Notes: a model not told the origin generated them from the sequence alone. DNA of 64,000 bases from Paraspadella gotoi (GCA_051294375.1 CM119264.1:1576522-1640521); one strand, 5' to 3'. Shown: positions 21,800 to 34,372, counted from the stretch's first letter. Made by a program: numbers and translations.

Positions 21800-24700
21800 A
21801 AGAAGAGATTATTTTTTTATTTATTTAAAATTGAATAATTTTTTTTATTACATTTGTTATTTATGGTGAGTGGCGGGAAAACCTTTTTTGGTCCCTTGTT
21901 AAAACCATGCTCCGCTTATTAAAACGCCTATGCATGTTTATAATTTATATTAATATTTCTATTAGATTCTATATTATTATAGATATTGATTGTATAATAG
22001 TGGTTAATTTTTAATTTATATTATTTATGTCGTCTCATTGCTACTATACTGCAATATTTTTATATATTCCAGTCGGACCATGAGGATTGACATGGGGGGC
22101 GCCTTGGACGGAGTCTGCCACTGTTGTTTTCATTTTGCGTTGACCGTCAACAACGCTAAAGGGAATCATTGTCGAGAGGGTGTTATCTCTCGTGAGTCGT
22201 TCATTGGGCTAAGGGGGCGGGGAGGTCCGTGGGAGGCTTGCCGTAGGCGGCGGAAAGTCGGCCGCGTGTCCAGCCTCTCGAGTCGCTAACGACAAGAAAT
22301 TAAGCTACTTTTGGACCTTATGTGAGATGTCCAAATCTCAAAAATATTGTTTTTGCTTTTTTCCCTTTTTAGAGAATTTTAAATTATGTCTGAGTTATCG
22401 TTGCGTCAGGAATCGCGAGATGGTTATACGGGCGGATAAACGTTTATATTTCAATCACATATTTGCGTTAGACCTCGCGGTAATATTGGCGTTAATGTTT
22501 GAGCTCATCGTATTTTGGTTACAAGCTCAGCAATCGATTTTTTTCGATGCATGCGTTCGATGGCTGCCGTAAGTTTTACAACATGTTTTTTCGTGCTTAT
22601 GCTGCGTTAACATCCTAGTTGCGAAGCGGGCGGAGAATTTTGAACATGACTTCCGGTTGTAGCTGGACGCTCGGGATCGTGACGGACGATACGGGCTGAG
22701 GCTACGGAATTTGGTAAGTTGCGTAGGTGCGAAACTGGAAACTTGCTGGCGGGGTCCACTTTCTGTATATATATATATATTGTTTAACTTAGCGTTTTTT
22801 TCCTTAAATATTTTTTGGCTTTAAACTAGAATATCTTTATTTTTTAGGTAATAATGTTCATTTTGTTGTGTTTGGGTTTTCGGCCCAAGTTGCACGCTCG
22901 ACTTTCAATCGATCGTAACGGCTTCGAAAAATTATCTGCGCGGATAAAAGTGTTATTTTATCCATCATGGCCTTTTGTTCGCTGCAGATCTTTCGCGACT
23001 TACGGCTCGTGAAGAAATTTGGGATTTTTTCCCCGCTTGTTCGCGCCCAAGCAATTACAAATTAAACTACGTAGTACTCCTAAGTATTTTTTGGGACAAT
23101 TAGCGATTGTTTTTGGCTAAAATTTTTTTCGAAACAGTATTTTTTTTCTTTGTACCGAACAGGTTCGTTCCTGTCCGTTCGTCTGCGGGGGGTACGGAGC
23201 CAAGTTTTTCGATGAAGAAATATTTTAGTAATTTTTTTTAGAAAATATTTTTTTAAAAATACTGTTGATTCGTTTTGTTAGAAGAAATTGATATTTTGTC
23301 GATTTATTAGTACTTAGGTTTTTCCTAACGGGCCACTAAATTCAAAGTTTTATTTAGTTTTCTTTGCAGATTCGTTTACGTAGGAAGTCGATGAGAAAAA
23401 AGGTTGAAAGTTGAGTGCAAAGGTCAAGGTTCTTGGTTAAGCGAGAGAAAGAGGACGAAAACAACCAACGCTCGCACAAAGCGTGGTTCTTCCCGCGACG
23501 AACAAGAACGGAAGAAACAAAACCGGAACTGCTTCGGAGGCGGTGTTGCCCCAACACACTCCACTGGCTTAGGAAAACGCCCCGATCTGTCACAGTTTTG
23601 GTATTTATTTAGGGCTTTGTGCATTTTTTGGATAGCCTAGGGAAGAGACGACAATTAGAGTAGGAAAGGAATAATATAGAATCTTATCTCTCTCTGATAT
23701 TTTAAATATTATTCGCTAGTTTTGCTCTGCCTAACATTTTTTTCGCTTCTTCGGTAAAATGGGTTTGCTCTTCAGCTTTCAAAAATGACTCTAGTAACGG
23801 ACGGAAGTTTGTGAGTTGGACGCTAAAAATATCACAAGCTTTAGGTCTTTTGGATGTGAATCGGTCAAAACCCCTGTTCAAGACTGATCTGGCCCCTGCT
23901 GTCTGCTGCGCAAGGCGGGCGAGTCTACTCTGAATAAAAGGATGGCGCGGTTCGCAGCAAGAGAATTGGTTGAGAGAGGAACTCCAACTTTTTTTTTCGG
24001 CATTCGGTAAACGGACGGTTTACTTATGTCTGACTACGGCGTGCTTTCTCTTTAGACGGCAAGGGACGCCTACCGAGGAACGCCTTTTAGTAAACTTACT
24101 TTCTATTACGACCTTTATTTGAACGAAATGTTTTTAATTACAAATTAAATGTTTGTGGCACACGCTCTTTTCTTGTGTTGAGCATATCTACATTTGGTAC
24201 ATATATTCAGTTTATAATTTATTTAGTTATGTGAGTATTATAATTTATGTATAACTGTACTATCATATTTTTTTGATGGTCCCTCACTCACAGCAATTTA
24301 TTATAATATTAATAGGCACGAGCAAATGTGTGGAGATGCTAGGGATTAGAAGGAGTCCAGCAACAGGTAACAAAGTGAGTATCCTAGTCAGCAATTTGGG
24401 ACACATAAACATTTAAGTTCTTGCTTTTGGAGCACGGGATTGAGTGACCGCAAAGCACTACCGCTGGGCAGGCTTCGTGCATTGCCCGTTGCTCTCCGGT
24501 AGTAATAATCTCTTAGTCCCGATGCCCTTGTAATGAGCCCTGAGCGCGATATTTAATGTGCGTAACAATGGATTGGAAATGAGGGTAAAGCTGAGTGGCT
24601 AGTGATTCACGTGGAACATGCTATCGAAAAGAGCGAGAAGGGATCTTGCCCAATCAAGATAAAGAAGTAGAACGTAGACCACGTAGTAGCGAAGGAGAGA

Positions 24701-25090
24701 GCGTATAGAGAGGAAGAAGTAGTAGAGAGAGAGGAGTAGTATGTATGAGTTATGTTAGAGAGAAGAGCGATATTATTTTGGAGTTTTCAGAGTGAAGGTA
24801 TGCAGGAGTTTCTAAGTATGTGTGGATCTATTAGGGAGAATTTTTATGATCCCTCTCCAGATATTAATAAGAATTGAAAAATAGTATATGCACTAGGAAA
24901 ACAAATTATTTTAACTCTGGTTTTGCTCTCTATTTTGCACCACAAACAGTCTATGCTGATTAAGTCTGAGCAGCCAAAATATCGAGAATATGAAAATTAT
25001 AAGAGATTCAGGTGATATTTTAACTTATTTTGTTAGATGCTTACAGCACGTGTATACAATCAAAGTAAATATAAGAATAGTATTTCAAAG
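21800..25090. other. Central spacer between the inverted arms, no gene recognised
   Basis: About 3.3 kb of ordinary-complexity sequence, less repetitive than most of the window. 22070-22300 and 22400-22760 are relatively GC-rich, and (TA)n lies at about 22766-22785. Open frames of 60-85 codons (for example 22038-22289 and 22327-22572 on the plus strand) match nothing I recognise and have no neighbouring exon evidence. AATTACAAATTAAA recurs at about 23055 and 24138, which could reflect a decayed duplicated end, but this is weak. Confidence 0.4.
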
Positions 25091-25092
25091 CT

Positions 25093-25685
25093 AGATTAAG
25101 GAGAGAAAATAATTATAAATTACGTATATAAGTCGTGAAAGGAAGTTGGGGGGAAAAAGGCGGCTTCAAGTTATCGCACACATACAGTGTAATACATTTA
25201 TCAGAAATCTGTGCATTTTAGCATTAAAGAAGACCAAGGAAACGACACCTTGAGAGATGGCATGGGAAAAGACAAAGGAAGCGACTAGAGTGTGGCCATG
25301 GAAAATATAAGGAAGAGAACTTAGAAGATGGCATGGAAAGATAAAGCGAAGGCGACTTGAGAGCGGCATGAAAAAGAATAAGTGAAGCGGACTTGAAGAT
25401 TGGCATGGAAAAGATAAGGAAGGCGACCTAGAGTGGCATGGAAAATATAAGGGAGCGACTAGAGTTGGCATGGAATATAAGGAAGCGACTAGAGTTTGGC
25501 ATGGACAGGCATGGTGGAATTGGGTGGTATACGTGACCATTCCGGTGCTCAAAAAAACTGAAAAGAGGAAATTGAAGAGAAGAAGGCACGAAAGAACAAA
25601 TTCTGAGACAAAGAGTAAAAAACAAAGAATAAAAAGGAAGATAAAAAAACAAAAAAAAGAAACAATGAGGTTAACAACCACACAC
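25093..25685. repeat. 32-bp satellite plus conserved flank, copy 2 (indel-rich)
   Basis: Same block as 13591-14140 in the same orientation: AATTAAGGAGAGAAAA-like flank, GTTATCGCACAC..ACAGTG, the 32-bp satellite, then the segment through AACCACACAC. It carries dozens of single-base insertions relative to copy 1, mostly in homopolymers or as duplicated bases. Confidence 0.85.
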
Positions 25686-25890
25686 CAGGGTTGTGGAGGC
25701 TGGCCATGGTTTTTCCTCTTCAGCTCCAGCTCCAACTGCCAGCTCGAGGCCCAAAAATTTTTTCAGGCTCCGCAGCTCCAACTCCGGCTCCCATCCTAAT
25801 ATTTATGTTCCAGCTCCGAACTCTGCTCAAACAGCTCCACTAAAGAATTTTGAGACAGCTCACAGCCCCGCTGCCGGCTCCGCAGCTCCG
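25686..25890 (+). mobile_element. hAT-like left terminus with GCTCC-rich subterminal block
   Basis: Starts CAGGGTTGTGGAGGCTGG after CCACACAC and continues into AGCTCCAGCTCCAACTGCC-type repeats up to GACCCTTT. The possible partner right end is at 29912, whose outward strand reads CAGGGATGTGGAGCTG, or its duplicate at 33018. The outer flank of the 33018 end is CCACACAC, the same 8-mer as here. Confidence 0.5.
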
Positions 25891-28554
25891 ACCCTTTAAA
25901 GTTTAATGATTAAATCGTTGTCTTATATTTAAATTAGTCCTAATTTTATAATTTACTTATTTATTTAACTATTTATTTGCTATATTTAAATAAATAATAA
26001 TTTAATTAATTCAATGTATGAAAATCATTGATAATTCAGTTTATTACTTAATAATTAATGTATTTTTTAATATTTAATGTATGAGAACACGATTTGTACT
26101 TAAAATGTTAAGAGACAAGGAGTATAAGAGAGTATACAGAAGAGTAAAGATAAATACTCGTTTACTCCCCATATAATTAATAGGATTTTCTTTATATAAA
26201 AATCAGATATTTATCAAAAATTTTAATTTATCACCTTAAAAATATTTTTTAATCAGGATTTTACTATCTAGTTTAGGCTCAGTATTGGTCATAGTTTTGC
26301 CTGCATTTGAATTCTGTGTCAGTGCAGAGATCACCTATTTACAGGTATGAGCAAAAATGAAAGTAGGATACTTTGCAAAAGCGTTAAAGGACTCTTACAC
26401 TTAACCTTACCTTACCATCTGAACGCCACACGACGCGACATAAAGGCGGCGCTAAACAGTTACGAAGGAAGGTCTCGCTCGCAATGCGCAAGGAACCAGG
26501 AACTAAACTTTAGCAACCGACTTGGTCTTAAGGCAGAAGAGGGCAGCCGGCCAGAACATATCAGGTCAGGATTGAGAAGTAGCCACAAGGCAATTTTTCC
26601 CAAGAAGGTATAAAGTCTGGAACTCAGAAACCAAATGACCTATGAACATGCCAAATAGACCCGGTCACATCGTCACTGTTGCTTTGCCTTTGTCCAGAAG
26701 CAGGGGGGCCAGCCTCATGTTCTTCCTCTTATTTTTTACTAACCTCTCTTCTCTTTAAATGCGCAGGTTTATTGTTACTTTTAGCAATTTATTATTTAAA
26801 ATGATAATGTTTGCAAAAACTTAAATTGTTTTATAATATATTAATTATCTCAACTATTCGTCTCTTTCTTGTCTCCCCGTCACGGTCTTTAGTACTTATT
26901 CTTAACCTGGTCTTTAAGGCTCGCCACTGGTCCTTTTTCTTATTTTTTTGGAACGCTCTCTCTCCTCTGGCTGCTTCTCCTTTTTCACTTTTCAACACAC
27001 GCCAAACCTTATAATTTGTCAAAAATTTTCACAAATGATTTATTTTTATTATTATTATTTTTTGGTGGCTAATGAAGACTTACATCTAAAGTTTAAAAAT
27101 TTTCCTTTTTCTACCTTTCAAAATAAATTTGTTGCATAACAAAAACAAAGAACGATGCTAATCCAATGTTTTTGCGCCAACAAGTGTATTTTCTTTTCAT
27201 GTGTAGTTTCCAGTGATCACATGATTAAGAAAAATTATTTTTTAAAATGTTTATGGTTGATCACTGACTGTGTAAAGTTTGCATTTCAGAACAACCAGAC
27301 ATTTCAAAGAAAATATACTGAGTTCGGGGTTCCAGGCCCTACACTAATAGTGACAGTAATGTGTCAACTTGACGTACACCAAGTATGAAACACAATAGCA
27401 CAAGAAGATTTAGTAAATGCTTACGCAGTCTGCCAAGTATTACCTAAAATAGACTTTCTTAGCCTAGTGTATTTAATGGCATGCAATATATTTATAGTAT
27501 TATCTTTATATAGAATAAGAAATTTTCAAAAATAAATTTTTGCTTTAATTTTTCATTAATGTGTCAGATTTTTTGTAAAAAAATTGACGGCAAAAATCAT
27601 AAAACATGTTATCATAATTTTTTTTGTTCTTCAGTGTCCAAAATTGGGAAAAAAAGGTCAAAATTTTTAACTCTGGGAAATAGTAACTAGCAGTGGGTGT
27701 CCATGGTAACAGTCAGTTAAACTTTTAACATATTGGTGCAGAACTATTGTATTCAATGTTATTTCTGAGATAACAATGTCAAAGATAAGTTCTTAAACCT
27801 TATGATACTATAGTTTCGAATTCAATTTTTATAAATTTTTGTTGGCAAGAACATGTCAATTTAAAATGAGTCTTATTTTTCAGCTTTTTTTAATTTTTAG
27901 ATAATTTTTTTACTTAATAATTTTATTAAAAAAATTAAATGTAAAAAAATATTTTGAATAGATACAAATTATTTCAATTTAAATTTTGTAATAAATAAGT
28001 GGGCATTAATAAAAAGAAATACAAAATATTAAAAATAATATAAAAATTTATCAAATATGCTAATTAATTTGATATTATAATTTATTATTGTGAAGTTGGT
28101 AAAAGCGATTGAATCATTAAGCCAGGAAAAAAATGGTTGGCTATTTATTTCAATAAATTATTATTAAATCAATTAAAAAAAGTAATATGAACAAGGTAAG
28201 TAGATAATTTTTTAAAAATAAGATTGTTGCATTAATAAAAGCTCTGGAGCTAAAAATATATAAATGATATCATGCTGGAAAAACTACGCCTGGGTTGGTG
28301 TGTTCGCCCCTCTGAACGCAATGGATTTGGCTGAAGGATGATGGGACGTGAGGCGGTATGAATAAATTATAAGATATTATATATTTATATAATAATATTC
28401 ATTGAATATACGCGCCACAATAAAACATAGTTTTATAAAGAGTTTTTTTAATTTTTTTCTGACAAATCCGAAATTTTTTAAAATATCAGTTTTAAAGTTT
28501 TGAAATTTGATAGGATATTAAGCTAATAAAGAAGAATACGATTTGCCTATACTG
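25720..28554 (+). mobile_element. Right arm of large inverted repeat (hAT-like element body)
   Basis: Reverse-complement counterpart of 18881-21640. It contains no recognisable transposase. A segment at 26330-26730 corresponds to the GC-richer island of the left arm. An 88-residue open frame there (26347-26613) is broken in the other arm and is not called. If 25686 and 29912 are the two termini, the element would be about 4.2 kb and nonautonomous. Confidence 0.6.
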
Positions 28555-29030
28555 TTATCTAAAATATTGTTTTTAAAATGGCATGATTTTTTTAATTACA
28601 TATACATTGTACAAAAGCACAAAAAAATATTGTTAACGTCGCTTAATCTTTTCATCACTCACACTACTATACATGATGTAAAAGCATTAAGTTTCACTGT
28701 GACTTTATTTAAAATAATGCAGTCCTACAAGGCATATAAAATGACCGCCGTAGAAAAAAAATGGAAAAAAAAAAACAAAAATTTTAAAAAACGGGAATGT
28801 TTTGTTCCCCCCGTTTTTGGGGAAAAAAAAACCGCTAAAAATAAAAAAATTTAATTTTTCCCCCAAATGACATACAGCAGCGGAGAATGACGTTATGACG
28901 ATATTGACACAATAAATTAATTGAAAAATGTCGCAATAAATGATGACCGGTGGACCGCAATAAAAAATGTTATTGGCTATGGCTATACTATAAATAGTAT
29001 AATGATAATATAGCACAAAAAGATTATCGA
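28555..29030. other. Unannotated AT-rich stretch
   Basis: Nothing recognised. There is an A-rich run and a CCCCCCGTTTTTGGGGAAAA segment near 28806-28828. It may be the interior of the hAT-like element that continues to 29912. Confidence 0.35.
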
Positions 29031-29699
29031 CTGATGTTGTCCGGATGCAAACAAATAAACCAAAACTAAACATAATAAAGTACTGACATAGCTAACAGCA
29101 CTAAACGATAAAATGTCGGATATGAATCTAAAGGACAAATGATTTAAAAAATGATAAGTCTGGACTTTAATAATAATTGACTTGGTAAATTGGACTAACG
29201 TAAAAAAGACGTAAATAACCAATTCACCAATGACCAATAACGCATGAAATAAAATTTGACGTAAAGTTTTAGTAACAACTGAAACTGTCATAAATTTAAA
29301 GTAAAGCTAAAGGTGAAGCGAATATATTACTAAAAGGTGTAATAAATAAGTAGCATAAATACAGTAAATAATTTTAGATAGAATAACCTAAAATGATGCA
29401 CTTGTTTTTAAAAATATGTTAATGTTAAATGTATTTTATGTATACTTATTTAATTAATTGTAAATGTGTCAGCTATGAAGGCGAATTAAAAAAAGGTTAA
29501 TTTTAAAGGAAAAAATATTTTACTAAAGACAAAAGCGGCTAACATTTAGATTATGCAAATCATAATTGGATTTGATTGTTCAAAATCTATACTGAACAAA
29601 CCAAGAGGAACCAACATTTTAATCAAGCTTTTTTCTTCTGAAAAAAAATTTTTTAATATTGATTTTCATTTTAATAAATTTTATATTTCAAAAAATTTT

Positions 29700-29912
29700 C
29701 TTGAGCTGGAGTTTTGGAACTTTTTTTTGCCCGCTCCGAAATCCAGCTCGGCAGCTCCGTGCCAAGATAAAAATCTCAGCTCCAGCTCGCAGCTCCGCGC
29801 ATCCGGTAGGAAAATGGAACTTCAGCTGCCAGCTGCCAGCTCCCGCTCGGCCAAAATATGCCAGCTCGCGGCAGCTCCGACTCCAGCTCCAGCTCGCAGC
29901 TCCACATCCCTG
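29700..29912 (+). mobile_element. hAT-like right terminus, copy A
   Basis: A GCTCC/CAGCTC-rich block ending GCTCCACATCCCTG. The reverse complement begins CAGGGATGTGGAGCTG, a hAT-type terminus. CCATCCAC follows. Copy B at 33018 is followed by CCACACAC. Confidence 0.55.
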
Positions 29913-30004
29913 CCATCCACAAAGAAAAACTTTTGTGTGAAGGATAAGAGAATTTCCCTAACGACGACGGAACAAGAAAGTAAGATAAAACAGTACGACA
30001 AGAA

Positions 30005-31245
30005 AATAAGAAATTATTATAATAGTTGTCGTGCAAGAAAATAAAGAAGGTAAATAAGACGTAGACGAAAATAAGGAAAATTATTATAAACAAGGAGACA
30101 AGAAAATAAGAATTTTATGGGGATAAGAAAAATTATTATAAACAGGAGACAAGAAAATAAAGAAAGTAATAAACAGTAGACACGAAAATAAGAAATTATT
30201 TATAACAGGGAGACAGCACCTGTTATATAAACCAGAGACCAAGAATATAAGAAATTATTGATACAGGAGACAAGAAATAAGAAATTATTAATAACCAGGA
30301 AGACAAGAAATAAGGAAATTATTATAACAGTAGACAAGAAATAAGAAATTATTATAAACAACAGGAGGACAAGAAAATAAGAATTATTTAACAGTAGACA
30401 GAAATAAAAAATTATATAAAACAGTAGACAAGAAAATAAGAAATTATGTATAAACAGTAGAAAAGAAGTAAGAAATTATTATAACAGGAGACAAGAACAT
30501 TAAGAAATTATTAATAAACAGGGACGAAGAAAATAAGAAGATTAATTATACAGTAGAGCAAGAAAATAGAAATTATTATAAACAGGAGACAAGAATAAGA
30601 AAATTATTATAAACAGTAGACAGAAAATAAGAAAGTTATTATAAACAGGGAGACAAGAAATAGAGAAAACTATTTAAACAGTAGAGCAAGAAAATAAGAA
30701 ATTTATTATAGAACAGGAGACAAGAAATAAGAAAATTATTAATAAACAGGAGACAAGAAAATAAGAATATTATAGAACAGGAGACAAGAAAATAAGAAAT
30801 TATTATAAAACAGTAGACAAGAAAATAAGAAAATTTTTAATTGATGAAGCAGGAGACAAGAAACATAAGAAATTATTATAAACAGTAGACAAGAAAATAA
30901 GAAATTATATAAATAGGAGACAAAGAAAAATAGAAATTATTTAAAGCAGTAGACCAAAGAAAGATAAGAAATTATAAAACAGGAGAACAAGAAAATAAGA
31001 AATGTAATTATAACAGAGAACAGAGAAAATTAAGAAATTATTAATAAGGAGAGCAAGAAAATAAGAAAGATTATTATAAACAGTAGGACGAAGAAAATAA
31101 GAAAATTAATTATTAAAACAGTAAGAACAAGAAAATAAGAAATTATTATAACAGTAAGAGCAAGAAAATAAGAAATTATTATAAAACCGTAGACAAGANN
31201 NNNNNNNNNNNNNNNNNNNNNNNTAGACAAGAAAATAAGAAATTA
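30005..31245. repeat. 32-bp AT-rich satellite, array 1
   Basis: About 38 copies of a 32-bp unit (AAGAAATTATTATAAACAGT core followed by AGACAAGAAAAT). CAGTAG and CAGGAG variants partly alternate, hinting at a dimeric 64-bp order. Indels are frequent, and a 25-N gap sits at 31199-31223. Repetitive Ile/Phe/Leu frames on the minus strand are artefacts. Confidence 0.9.
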
Positions 31246-31250
31246 TTATG

Positions 31251-31345
31251 GTTGCTCAGAGGAGGTTTGACTGTCAAACTCGTTGCTCAGGTGAAGTTTG
31301 ACTGTCAAACTCATTGCTAAGAAGTTGTGTGTTTAAAATCGCTTT
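31251..31345. repeat. 31-bp repeat with internal palindrome
   Basis: Units start at 31251 (GTTGCTCAG), 31282 and 31313. The first two contain GTTTGACTGTCAAAC, a 7-base inverted repeat around one base. The duplicate is at about 37182. Confidence 0.8.
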
Positions 31346-31479
31346 GCCAGGAAGAAAATAGATTTCGTGTTATCAAATTTGTTGCTCAAGCGAAATTAAT
31401 TGCTAAACTTGATGCTAATTTCGTTAGCCAACTAGATTTTCGTCGTAACACGTCCGGTTGTCTCAAAAGAAGACGACGA

Positions 31480-31612
31480 CGAAAAAGACGACGATGTTGA
31501 AAACGACCAGCACGATGACAACGACGATGATGATGACAAAGATGATGATGACGACGACGACGACGATGATGATGATGACAAAGATGACGACGACGACGAC
31601 GACGACGCAACT
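31480..31612. repeat. (GAC/GAT)n repeat
   Basis: GACGACGACGATGATGATGACAAAGATGATGATG pattern (runs shorter than 20 of any one unit), about 130 bases. The duplicate at 37450-37560 is shorter. Confidence 0.85.
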
Positions 31613-31700
31613 TTCACTTCCGGGTTTTGACTCGCGACGCCTTGACGCTGAGGATCTCAAACTTGATTGACGAAAGAGAAAAATACGATTGACGTAAGCG

Positions 31701-31971
31701 AAATAGAGAGAGAGAGAGAGAGAGANNNNNNNNNNNNNNNNNNNNNNNNNNNNNNNNNNNNNNNNNNNNNNNNNNNNNNNNNNNNNNNNNNNNNNNNNNN
31801 NNNNNNNNNNNNNNNNNNNNNNNNNNNNNNNNNNNNNNNNNNNNNNNNNNNNNNNNNNNNNNNNNNNNNNNNNNNNNNNNNNNNNNNNNNNNNNNNNNNN
31901 NNNNNNNNNNNNNNNNNNNNNNNNNNNNNNNNNNNNNNNNNNNNNNNNNNNNNNNNNNNNNNNNNNNNNGA

Positions 31972-32005
<34 letters not shown>
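31701..32005. repeat. (AG)n, gap, (GAAA)n
   Basis: AG repeats enter the gap at 31726 and GAAA repeats leave it at 31970. The duplicate at 37780-38015 has both repeats with unique sequence between them, which indicates the probable gap content. Confidence 0.85.
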
Positions 32006-32807
32006 AAGTGAGAAGACCGGGCTTATTTTTTATGCTGTTATGACGACGTCTATCAAATTGAGTTAAGGGTGTATACATGATTTAGCCACAAAAAGAAAAG
32101 AATGTAAAGCTGGACCTTTCAAAACCGGATGTTGTCCGTGATGCAACAAAATAAAACCAAACTAAACATAATAAGTACTGACATACTAACCACTAACATA
32201 AAAAGTCATATGGAATCTAAAAGGGACAAAATGATTTAAAAAATTGATAAGTCTGACTTTGATATAATTGACTTGGGTAAATTGATAACGGTAAAAAAGA
32301 CGTAAATAACCAATCACCAATGACCAATAACCATGACAATAATTGACGTAAAGTTTAGTAAACTTGAAACTGTCATAAATTTAAAGGTAAACTAACAGAA
32401 GTGAAGCGAATTTTAGTATTACTAAAAGTGTAGATAAATAAGTTTTAGCATAAATAGTATATAATTTAGATAAATAAAACTAAAGGTGCACTTTGGTTTG
32501 TAAACATATACGTTGATGTATGATATTTTATGGTGATTACCTATTTAATATAATTGTAAATGTGTTCACTATTGAAGCAATTTAAAAAGAAAGGTAATGT
32601 GTGAGAGGAAAAAATATTACCTAGAACCACGGCTTAACATTTAGATTAATGCTCAATAATCGATAATTTGGGATTTTGATTTCAGAATCTATAGGCTGGA
32701 ACAAACAAGAGACAACATTTTAATCAAGCTTTTTCCTTCTGGAGAAAAATTGATAATATGATATTTTTTCATTTTATTAAATTTTAGCTTATTTTCCAAA
32801 AAGTTTT

Positions 32808-33018
32808 CTTCGGAGCTGGATTGGAATTTTTTTTGCCCGCTCCGGACTCCAGCTCCAGCTCCGGCCAAGATAAAATGCTCGCTCCAGGCTTTGCCAGCTC
32901 CCGCTCCGTGTAGGAAAATAAAAATCCAGCCCTCCAGCTCCAGCTCCAGCTTGCCGGCCAAATACCAGCTCCGAGCAAGGCCCCCGAGCTCCGTCCAGCT
33001 CCAGGCTTCCACATCCTG
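32808..33018 (+). mobile_element. hAT-like right terminus, copy B
   Basis: A GCTCC-rich block ending CTTCCACATCCTG, followed by CCACACAC, which equals the 8 bases before the left-end sequences at 14141 and 25686. Confidence 0.5.
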
Positions 33019-33084
33019 CCACACACACAAAAAAACTTTAGTTGTGGTAAGGATTAAGAGAAAAAATCCGTAACGACGACGCGG

Positions 33085-33676
33085 CGGAACAAGAAAGTAA
33101 GATAAACAGTAGGACAAGAAAAATAAGAATATTAAGAAATTATTATAAACAGGGAGACTCGAAGAAAATTAAGAAATATTATTTAAACGAGTAGACAAGG
33201 GGAAAATAAGAAAGTTTGATATATAAACAGTAGAACGAAGAAATAAGAAAGATTATTATTAAACGAGAGACAAGAAAAATTTTAAGGAAATTATATAAAA
33301 CAGGAGACAAGAAAATAAGGAAATTTATTACTAAACAGGAGACAAGAAGAATAAGAGGAAAGTAAATAAACCAGTAGACAAGAAAATAGAGAAAATTTAT
33401 TATAAACAGAGACAAGAAGAATTAAGAAATATTATAAACAGGAGGGACAAGAAAGATTAAAGAAATATCAATAAGCGGGAGGACAAGAGAAATAAGGAAA
33501 ATTATTATAAACAGAGACAGAAATAAGAAGAATTGGATGTTTATTAATAACAGTAGACAAGGGAAAATAAGAAATATTATAAAACAGGAGACAAGGAAAA
33601 TTTTAGAAATGAATTTAAAACGAGTAGACAAGAAATTAAAAATATATAAGCAGTAGGACAAGAAATAGAAATATAT
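33085..33676. repeat. 32-bp AT-rich satellite, array 2a
   Basis: The same unit as array 1, heavily indel-bearing, ending abruptly at GAAATATATAGCGG where the island begins. Confidence 0.85.
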
Positions 33677-34372
33677 AGCGGAAGGGGGGGTGCGGTGGGG
33701 GGCGCGGGGTCGATGCGGTAGGGTGCGCGCGAGCGAGGGGGGAGGGCGCTGGGGTTAGCTTTTATCTTGTATAAATTGTTCTTTTTTGAACACATGGAGC
33801 TACTGTTAGTATTTTCTAACAATGTTATTTGAAGAAATCGGATGATGGAAAAGATGCTCGTCACTTTTACCTCATAACCGTCTGTTAACGGAGGATGCGA
33901 TTTATCAGATCCAACTTTTCCATAATATAATGAATAAATGAAATCTTTTATTTAATAAACACAAACCGCATACCGACGATTATACAGGATTCCAGCGCAC
34001 ATGACTCGCGCCGGCCGCAAACCCATCAAATTTGATGCCCCGCACGAGTATTCCTCACCTTAATAAAAAATAGAAAAGAAAAAGAAATATACAAAATTTA
34101 AAAAGTTTTTTGTTTTATTGAAAAACAAAATCAAAAAACTTTTTTCATGTTCAATGATTCATATGCCTCACCTTTTACATTAAGCTCTAAGAACGTCTCT
34201 TTTTTCGCCATTTTATTTAACGTATTATGGTCCGGCACATTTATTCCATACTATGCCCTCCCAAAAAAAACTGTATTTGTCTGTATGCCTTGCCTTGAAA
34301 ATGATGTCAACTTCAATCGTTCAGGGATATTAACTGCATTTAATTTTGAGCCGGGAAAATAAATTCAAAATC

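Larger units (their letters stand above)
29031..32085. repeat. Tandem segmental duplication, copy A
   Basis: Order: AT-rich element body (from GATGTTGTCC at 29035), hAT-like right end (to 29912), 32-bp satellite, 31-bp repeat, GAC/GAT repeat, (AG)n, gap, (GAAA)n, and a short unique tail with TATGCTGTTATGACGACGTC. The same order recurs at 32126-38085. Confidence 0.85.

Noticed and set aside
26347-26613. 88-residue open frame in the right arm
   Set aside because: The matching part of the left arm does not keep the frame, and no recognisable protein.
18881-28554. Giant DNA transposon (Maverick/Polinton type) with long terminal inverted repeats
   Set aside because: No integrase, DNA polymerase B, ATPase or capsid gene is visible between the arms, and the left arm end coincides with an LTR edge, which favours truncation.
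30005-31245. Regular direct repeats with similar spacing, CRISPR-like at a glance
   Set aside because: The whole 32-bp unit repeats, without variable spacers; eukaryotic context and no cas genes. It is a satellite.
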